NCBI GenBank assembly: GCA_947572385.1
Contig: CANPBX010000022.1
Coordinates: 1-36,726, forward strand
DNA: 36,726 nt
Reading direction: 5' to 3'
Origin: an uncultured Clostridia bacterium
GTDB lineage: Bacteria > Bacillota > Clostridia > Oscillospirales > Acutalibacteraceae
A program made the translations under genes and the position numbers. How positions within the stretch are numbered: position 1 is the stretch's first letter; each line of letters opens with the position of its first letter. Positions 32,200 to 36,726 of the stretch are shown here, in pieces. The notes beneath the pieces were generated by a model. It made no database searches. It saw only the letters and a program-made list of their open reading frames with translations, and had not been told where the DNA came from.

Positions 32200-34326
32200 T
32201 TACCGCACATCCTCCGCTGAGTGTATGGGAATGAGTGGGCTGTCATCCTCAACATGCTGCAGGGCTTTCAGCCTATCCTGGGCCTGCTTATAGAAGGTAA
32301 GCTGACTGCTGAATACCGAGCGCCCTCTGCGGTTTACATGCTGATAGCTGGTGTCTGCCTGCATGACCCGGGCATTAGTGTTGTCTGAGAGCAGGGTGTC
32401 CAGGATCCTAAAGGCGCGCTCCTTTAAGTCTGCGTCCTCAATGGGGAAAACGAGCTCCACCCGGCGGTCAAGGTTTCTGGGCATCCAGTCTGCGCTGCCC
32501 ATATATATCTTCGGGTCCCCACCGTTTTCAAACCTGAATATGCGGCTATGCTCCAGCAGCTGGCCCACTATACTGATTATCTGTATATTTTCGCTGACTC
32601 CAGGCAGACCGGGTATCAGGCAGCAGATTCCCCGCACAACGACCTTCACCGGCACGCCGGCTTCACTGGCCTCATAGAGCATAGAGATTATTTCTGGATC
32701 CACCAGAGAGTTTACCTTGGCAGTAATGCCGCAGGGCAGGCCGTTTTTAGCATTGTCTATTTCCTGCCTTATGCGCCGGACAAAGAAGCTGCGAAGCCCA
32801 TGTGGAGCCACGGCAAAGTGCTGGTACTCAGGGGGGCGGGAGTACCCGGTTATCACATTGAAAAGGGAGGAGGCATCCGCGCCATACTGGCTGTTACAGG
32901 TGAAAAGCCCAACGTCGGTGTATATCTTGGCAGTGGAGTCGTTGTAGTTGCCGGTACCAAGGTGCAGATAGCGGCGTATGCCGTCGTCCTCCCGGCGCAC
33001 GACCAGAGCTATTTTACAGTGTGTCTTCAGTCCGTGCAGTCCATATATAACATGGCACCCTGCTTTCTCCAGCTTCTGAGCCCAGTTGATGTTGTTTTCC
33101 TCGTCAAAGCGTGCCTTTAACTCCACAAGCACTGTCACCTGCTTGCCATTTTCAGCGGCCCTAATAAGCGCGGCAATAATAGGAGAGTTGCCGCTGACCC
33201 GGTAGAGGGTCTGCTTGATAGCGAGCACATCCTCGTCCTCGGCGGCCTGCTCGATAAACTTGACCACACAGTCGAAGCTCTCGTAAGGGTGATGCACCAT
33301 CCTGTCCTTATCCCTAATAGCCTCGAATATATCGTCATACCCCCAGAGATCTGCTGGGGACACAGGGATAATGGGCTTAAAGCACATATCCTCACAGCCC
33401 TTAACGCCTGCAAACTTTGAGAAGAAGGTCAGGTCCAGAGGGCCGGCTAACTGGTATATCTCGTTTTTCTTTATTTTCAGCTGGTCTATAAGGAAGCTGC
33501 GCAAATCCTTATCACACTTTTGCAACAGTTCCAGCCGAACAGGACGGCCGCGCTTTCTGCGCTTAATTGACTTCTTCACTTCACTCATGAAGTCCTCAGC
33601 TTCCTCGTCTATCGCAAGGTCCGAGTCCCTGGTGACCCGGAAGGGGCACGCTGCCTTTATGCTGTGCAGCTCAAAGAGCTCAGGAAGGTTGTCGGTAATA
33701 ATATCTTCAAGGAGCGTAAAAGCCCTTCCTTCGGTGCACGGCAGCTCAAGGAATCGTGGAAGTATGGCAGGCACCTGTACAACAGCAAACTGCTTATCTT
33801 TATTTTTCTCATTTTCCTTGCTGTCCTTGCTCTCGAGCCGCACGGCAATGTTCAGCGACTTATTGGCAAGCTGTGGGAAAGGCCTGCTGCCGTCAACTGC
33901 TAGCGGCGTGAGCACCGGGAACAGTACGTTTGAGAAATATTTGTCAAGGTACTCCTTTTGCTTTGCGTCCATATCCCCGGTAGAGAGAAAGCGTATCCCG
34001 CTGCGCTCTAAAGCAGGTAATATTGACCGGTGTAGGCAGGAATACTGCCGCTCCATAAAATGGTGGGTCTTCTCCTCTAGGGCAGTTAAAAGTTCCTGTG
34101 GAGTCAGGTCAAAGCTCTCCTTTGGTTTATACCCAGAGTTTACCTGAGCTTTGACCCCGGCAACACGCACCATGAAGAACTCGTCCAGGTTTGAGCCGGT
34201 GATAGCCAGAAAGCGCAGGCGCTCCATTAGAGGGTTCTCTTTCTTTGTAGCCTCCTCAAGCACCCGGGCGTTAAAGTCCATCCAGCTCAGTTCCCGGTTA
34301 TAATAGGGCATCTTCTTATCAGCCAT
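32200..34326 (-). CDS. ppk1: Polyphosphate kinase 1
   Basis: PPK1 makes polyphosphate from ATP and, in reverse, makes ATP. The 708-aa protein has the N-terminal YYNRELSWMDFNARVLEEA block, LDEFFMVRVAG and the paired phospholipase-D-like catalytic domains. The autophosphorylated His lies in GLHGLKTHCKIALVVR and the second block in YLHLGTGNYNDSTAK. SADWMPRNLDRRVELVFP near the C terminus is typical. I start at the ATG at 34326, which has GAGGTG at a good distance; a GTG at 34335 is in frame but overlaps that site. It lies 10 bases after the ppx stop. Confidence 0.96.
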   Translation of the reverse strand: MADKKMPYYNRELSWMDFNARVLEEATKKENPLMERLRFLAITGSNLDEFFMVRVAGVKAQVNSGYKPKESFDLTPQELLTALEEKTHHFMERQYSCLHRSILPALERSGIRFLSTGDMDAKQKEYLDKYFSNVLFPVLTPLAVDGSRPFPQLANKSLNIAVRLESKDSKENEKNKDKQFAVVQVPAILPRFLELPCTEGRAFTLLEDIITDNLPELFELHSIKAACPFRVTRDSDLAIDEEAEDFMSEVKKSIKRRKRGRPVRLELLQKCDKDLRSFLIDQLKIKKNEIYQLAGPLDLTFFSKFAGVKGCEDMCFKPIIPVSPADLWGYDDIFEAIRDKDRMVHHPYESFDCVVKFIEQAAEDEDVLAIKQTLYRVSGNSPIIAALIRAAENGKQVTVLVELKARFDEENNINWAQKLEKAGCHVIYGLHGLKTHCKIALVVRREDDGIRRYLHLGTGNYNDSTAKIYTDVGLFTCNSQYGADASSLFNVITGYSRPPEYQHFAVAPHGLRSFFVRRIRQEIDNAKNGLPCGITAKVNSLVDPEIISMLYEASEAGVPVKVVVRGICCLIPGLPGVSENIQIISIVGQLLEHSRIFRFENGGDPKIYMGSADWMPRNLDRRVELVFPIEDADLKERAFRILDTLLSDNTNARVMQADTSYQHVNRRGRSVFSSQLTFYKQAQDRLKALQHVEDDSPLIPIHSAEDVR

Positions 34327-34336
34327 GCTAAACACC

Positions 34337-35878
34337 TCATATTATGTCAAATTTCACAGAAAGCTCAGGCGAGAGCCCGAATACGTCCTTGAAGAATCTG
34401 GCGGCGCACTCAAAGTCCCACCGCTCCAACAGCGTATTGGAGGATGACTGTGCCTTTATGAGCACCCTATCCTCCTCCAAACTCATTTTCACATTTTTCA
34501 GCTTCTCAAGATGAGATTTATCCATTGCGTTAGCCAGCTGGAAAATGGCGGAGAGCTTTGATACCACAATCTGCTCCCTGGAGGAGAGGGACGCAAACTC
34601 CGGGTCATTCAGGTCGTTGGAGATACTGCCAGCTACAAGGGCAACCTCCAGCACCTCTTTTGAGGACATCCCGAATATGTCCATTCCTCTGATAATGTCA
34701 AAGGTACATCTGCTGTGCTGTCTCATACTTACGTAACTGCCGCAGCTATGCAGCGCCGCAGCCAGCTCCAAAATCAGACGCTTTGACGGGTCCAATCCAT
34801 GTATCTTTTTTAGCTTGTCAAACAGTTTCACGGCATATTCACCGATAAGCCTGCTATGTTTTTTATCGCAGTGAAACGCTCCTGCGGTAGTTATTGCGCA
34901 GTCCAGGGCATTTTCTCGCAGGAAGGCTGCCCACTCGCTGTCGGCCTTGGGGCTCAACATATAGCGTATGACTGCCTGAGTCAGGTCGACCGGGGGAGAG
35001 AGTATCTCCCGGGCTTCGGGACAGAAGCGCACCATGCCACGGTATATGAACAGCGCCGTATATAATAATGAAGCCTGGCTTTCGGTGATACCGTACCTGA
35101 GGGCGATGCTCTCTGCTGTCAGGGAGCGCACCGAATCATACAGCCCCTGGAGCTTTTGCACGTCAATATGGAACACCGTGCCTACCTGCTTGCTGCCGCA
35201 GAGTTTTGCAATAAGTTTGATCTGCGTGCCGGTGAGCACCAGATTGCGTATGGGGAATCCGGAGAGATTCATGCGGTTGAGCATGGTGTCCATATATTCT
35301 TCAAGGATATAGTGAAAATCGTCGGCGTTGCGCCGCAGCTCACCCATGACATCATGGAGCTTCAAGGCTCCCATGGGTATATTCTGGAAGTAGACTATCC
35401 TTCCGCAGTCCAGAACGGCCAGGCCGACGCTGCCCGAGCCTATATGTGCCGCCAGTGTGCAGCCGTCCTTAACTGAGGCGTCGCCGTCCAAACGTTTTTT
35501 CAGCTCAGAGAAGATATAGGCCTTCTCCTGGCTGCCGTCCAGGACGGTAACATCCATATTGTTACGCACTTTTAACTGGTCCACAACCAGCGAGCGGTTT
35601 TTTGCTTCAAGCAGGGCAGTGCCGGATACGACCCGAGGCTTTTCAATGCCATATGACAGCAGTGCATCGGAAAATTTATCCAATGCCGAGGACAGCTGCC
35701 TGAGGCTGTTAAAGCTTATAGCCCCGGTTTCAAACACATCGTGATCCAGGCTTATAGGGTATTTAAGGTGATCCAGGCTGCGTATCTCGCCCTTAACAAG
35801 CTGAGCCACACGCATGGCAATATTGTTAGTGCCTATCTCAATGACCGCCGCTGTATTGGCGGCGCCTTTTTTGTTCAA
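34337..35878 (-). CDS. Ppx/GppA-like protein with altered active-site motifs and HD-type C domain
   Basis: The 513-aa protein has the Ppx/GppA layout: an actin-like N half and an HD-type C half. The position before ppk1 also fits Ppx. Key motifs are changed. Phosphate-1 reads EIGTNNIAM (Glu14 where Asp is usual, and Asn in place of Ser). Phosphate-2 reads HIGSGSVGL (His145 in place of Asp). The HD site reads LHSCG (His377-Ser378) rather than HD or HE. Glu118 in GSQEKAYIF, the probable catalytic acid, is retained. It could be a weak exopolyphosphatase, a (p)ppGpp-related sensor or a regulator of PPK1. The start is TTG at 35878, with AGGAGG seven bases upstream. Confidence 0.83.
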   Translation of the reverse strand: MNKKGAANTAAVIEIGTNNIAMRVAQLVKGEIRSLDHLKYPISLDHDVFETGAISFNSLRQLSSALDKFSDALLSYGIEKPRVVSGTALLEAKNRSLVVDQLKVRNNMDVTVLDGSQEKAYIFSELKKRLDGDASVKDGCTLAAHIGSGSVGLAVLDCGRIVYFQNIPMGALKLHDVMGELRRNADDFHYILEEYMDTMLNRMNLSGFPIRNLVLTGTQIKLIAKLCGSKQVGTVFHIDVQKLQGLYDSVRSLTAESIALRYGITESQASLLYTALFIYRGMVRFCPEAREILSPPVDLTQAVIRYMLSPKADSEWAAFLRENALDCAITTAGAFHCDKKHSRLIGEYAVKLFDKLKKIHGLDPSKRLILELAAALHSCGSYVSMRQHSRCTFDIIRGMDIFGMSSKEVLEVALVAGSISNDLNDPEFASLSSREQIVVSKLSAIFQLANAMDKSHLEKLKNVKMSLEEDRVLIKAQSSSNTLLERWDFECAARFFKDVFGLSPELSVKFDII

Positions 35879-35910
35879 GGATATCCCTCCTAAAGCAAGT
35901 CTATGTTCTG

Positions 35911-35939
35911 ATTATACCAAATTACAAAGGAATATTCAA
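35911..35939 (-). promoter_or_regulatory. Promoter of the ppx-ppk1(-pfk) cluster
   Basis: On the minus strand TTGAAT (35939-35934), 17 bases, then TATAAT (35916-35911). The TTG start lies 32 bases downstream of the -10. Confidence 0.7.
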
Positions 35940-35991
35940 ACATTCTTTTTAGAAATTTCCCTATTTTTTTCATCGGACGCAGCTTCCTTGC

Positions 35992-36020
35992 TTGACACGC
36001 AACAGCCAGCATGATATAAT
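35992..36020 (+). promoter_or_regulatory. Consensus promoter of the GNAT gene
   Basis: TTGACA (35992-35997), 17 bases, then TATAAT (36015-36020), with TG one base before the -10. Both hexamers are perfect. It diverges from the ppx promoter within the 170-base gap 35879-36048, which holds nothing else recognised. Confidence 0.8.
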
Positions 36021-36048
36021 CAAAAAAATTTCGTTTTGGGGGATCGGG

Positions 36049-36519
36049 ATGGAGACCGGGAGACTGTATATACGTAAGTTTGCAGCAGGGGATATTGATG
36101 ACTTTTGTGAGCTGATCAGAGACAAGATGGCTTCACCATACGCTATATACGACAGTGCCTTCCCTACAGACGATGCTGGTCTACGCGAGGTCTTGGGTTA
36201 TTTTGCTAGCACGGATGAGTTCTGGGCGCTGGAGTTAAAAGAGGAGCGCAAAATTATCGGGTTTATCAGCCTTAACCATGTGGACGATATTTCACGCAAC
36301 CTGGGCTATTGCCTTCATACCCAGTGGCAGGGAAAGGGCTATGCAACAGAGGCTGCCCGCCGCATGATTCGGTATGCCGCAGAGGAGCTGGGACTTGAAA
36401 AGCTTGTGACCGGCACGGCGGATGAAAACCTCCCTTCGGTCAGGCTGTTGGATAAGCTGGGATTTGTAAAAGTAGGGCTGGGAAGCTATGAATTGCCTTT
36501 AAACTTCAAAGGGGAATAA
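36049..36519 (+). CDS. GNAT family N-acetyltransferase (RimJ-like)
   Basis: The 156-aa protein matches the GNAT acetyltransferases of the RimJ/RimL type: METGRLYIRKFAAGD at the start, ISLNHVDDISRNLGYCLH (beta4) and the acetyl-CoA loop QWQGKGYATEAARRMIRYA (the Q/RxxGxG/A signature). The end reads LLDKLGFVKVG. The acceptor (ribosomal protein, amino acid or drug) is unknown. The start at 36049 lies after the perfect promoter; an in-frame codon at 35992 would overlap it. GGGGGAT precedes the ATG. Confidence 0.9.
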   Translation: METGRLYIRKFAAGDIDDFCELIRDKMASPYAIYDSAFPTDDAGLREVLGYFASTDEFWALELKEERKIIGFISLNHVDDISRNLGYCLHTQWQGKGYATEAARRMIRYAAEELGLEKLVTGTADENLPSVRLLDKLGFVKVGLGSYELPLNFKGE

Positions 36520-36559
36520 AATAGTTGTAATTTAGCTTTAATTTTTTTGCAAAAAACTC

Positions 36560-36588
36560 TTGATTTTTTTGGCGGGATAAGGTATAAT
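36560..36588 (+). promoter_or_regulatory. Promoter of tRNA-Ser
   Basis: TTGATT (36560-36565), 17 bases, then TATAAT (36583-36588), 17 bases before the first base of the tRNA. Confidence 0.75.
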
Positions 36589-36605
36589 AATCGAGCCGGG
36601 GATAC

Positions 36606-36692
36606 GGAGAGGTATTCTAATTGGTAAGGAGCCACATTGGAAATGTGGTGTGCCGCAAGGCATTGTGCGTTCGAGTCGCATCCTCTCCGCCA
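36606..36692 (+). tRNA. tRNA-Ser, anticodon GGA
   Basis: The acceptor arms GGAGAGG (36606-36612) and CCTCTCC (36682-36688) pair fully, with discriminator G and an encoded CCA (36690-36692). The anticodon stem CCACA/TGTGG closes the loop TTGGAAA, anticodon GGA at 36639-36641, reading UCC and UCU serine codons. A long variable arm TGCCGCAAGGCA and T-loop GTTCGAGTC confirm a type II serine tRNA of 87 bases. Confidence 0.97.
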
Positions 36693-36697
36693 ACTAA

Positions 36698-36726
36698 GAG
36701 AGCGTCGGAGCTTTTCCGGCGCTCTT
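36698..36726 (+). terminator. Terminator after tRNA-Ser, cut by the window end
   Basis: GAGAGCGTCGGA (36698-36709) pairs with TCCGGCGCTCTT (36715-36726) around a short loop. The window ends at the right arm, so the U-run is not fully visible. Confidence 0.65.

Noticed and set aside
33371-34147. Plus-strand ORF of 258 aa within ppk1
   Set aside because: It is a shadow of the ppk1 coding strand. Serine-rich low-complexity translation is typical of antisense frames.

Overview
The window is chromosomal DNA from a Gram-positive anaerobe, most likely a gut Clostridia of the Oscillospiraceae/Ruminococcaceae type. The evidence is a PolC-type replicative polymerase, short HisG paired with HisZ, AGGAGG ribosome binding sites, TTG/GTG starts, TTGACA-N17-TATAAT promoters, a siroheme/ferredoxin protein and a fairly G+C-rich composition (low-to-mid 50s % by eye). 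Genus or species cannot be read from it. No phage, insertion sequence, CRISPR array or defence island was seen, so this is mostly core genome with some lineage-specific inserts.

Layout, plus strand, 1-23.7 kb. The 3' end of polC is followed by an S66 LD-carboxypeptidase-like gene. A tight histidine operon with its own promoter (about 2.16 kb) runs to a terminator at 10.9 kb: hisZ-hisG-hisD-(95-aa unknown)-hisC-hisB-(radical SAM)-hisA::hisI-hisE-(shrunken methyltransferase)-(Cys-rich DUF3795-like). hisH and hisF are absent and hisA is fused to hisI. Next come a YdcF-like membrane protein, pyrC, pyrF, ligA, a galactokinase, a NUDIX hydrolase and a siroheme-reductase-like protein, ending at a terminator at 18.8 kb. 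A small FeoB-associated-type Cys-rich membrane protein has its own promoter. It is followed by an envelope-flavoured group: a zinc-ribbon/PASTA pseudokinase, an MreB-like actin, a YbhN-type flippase-like membrane protein and a histidine phosphatase.

Layout, 23.7-36.7 kb. A type 4 uracil-DNA glycosylase (minus) is divergent from a decayed methyltransferase pseudogene (plus). Then come pduL (plus), a divergent EF-G-like ribosomal-protection protein (plus), a membrane-anchored unknown plus a Gfo/Idh/MocA oxidoreductase (minus), a small unknown (plus), a sugar isomerase/epimerase (minus), a lone GyrI-like domain (minus), and a polyphosphate/glycolysis cluster ppx-ppk1-pfk (minus). The window closes with a GNAT acetyltransferase (plus) and tRNA-Ser(GGA).

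How the parts fit. The his operon supplies nearly all the enzymes from PRPP to histidine, but IGP synthase (HisHF) and histidinol-phosphatase must come from elsewhere or be absent. The most unusual items are the rearranged his operon with four non-his riders, the catalytically dead PASTA pseudokinase next to an MreB paralogue, a Ppx-like protein with altered nucleotide-fold motifs in front of ppk1, a PFK with mixed ATP/PPi signature residues, and two independently shrinking methyltransferase genes. I did not find a clearly new multi-gene defence or mobile system.
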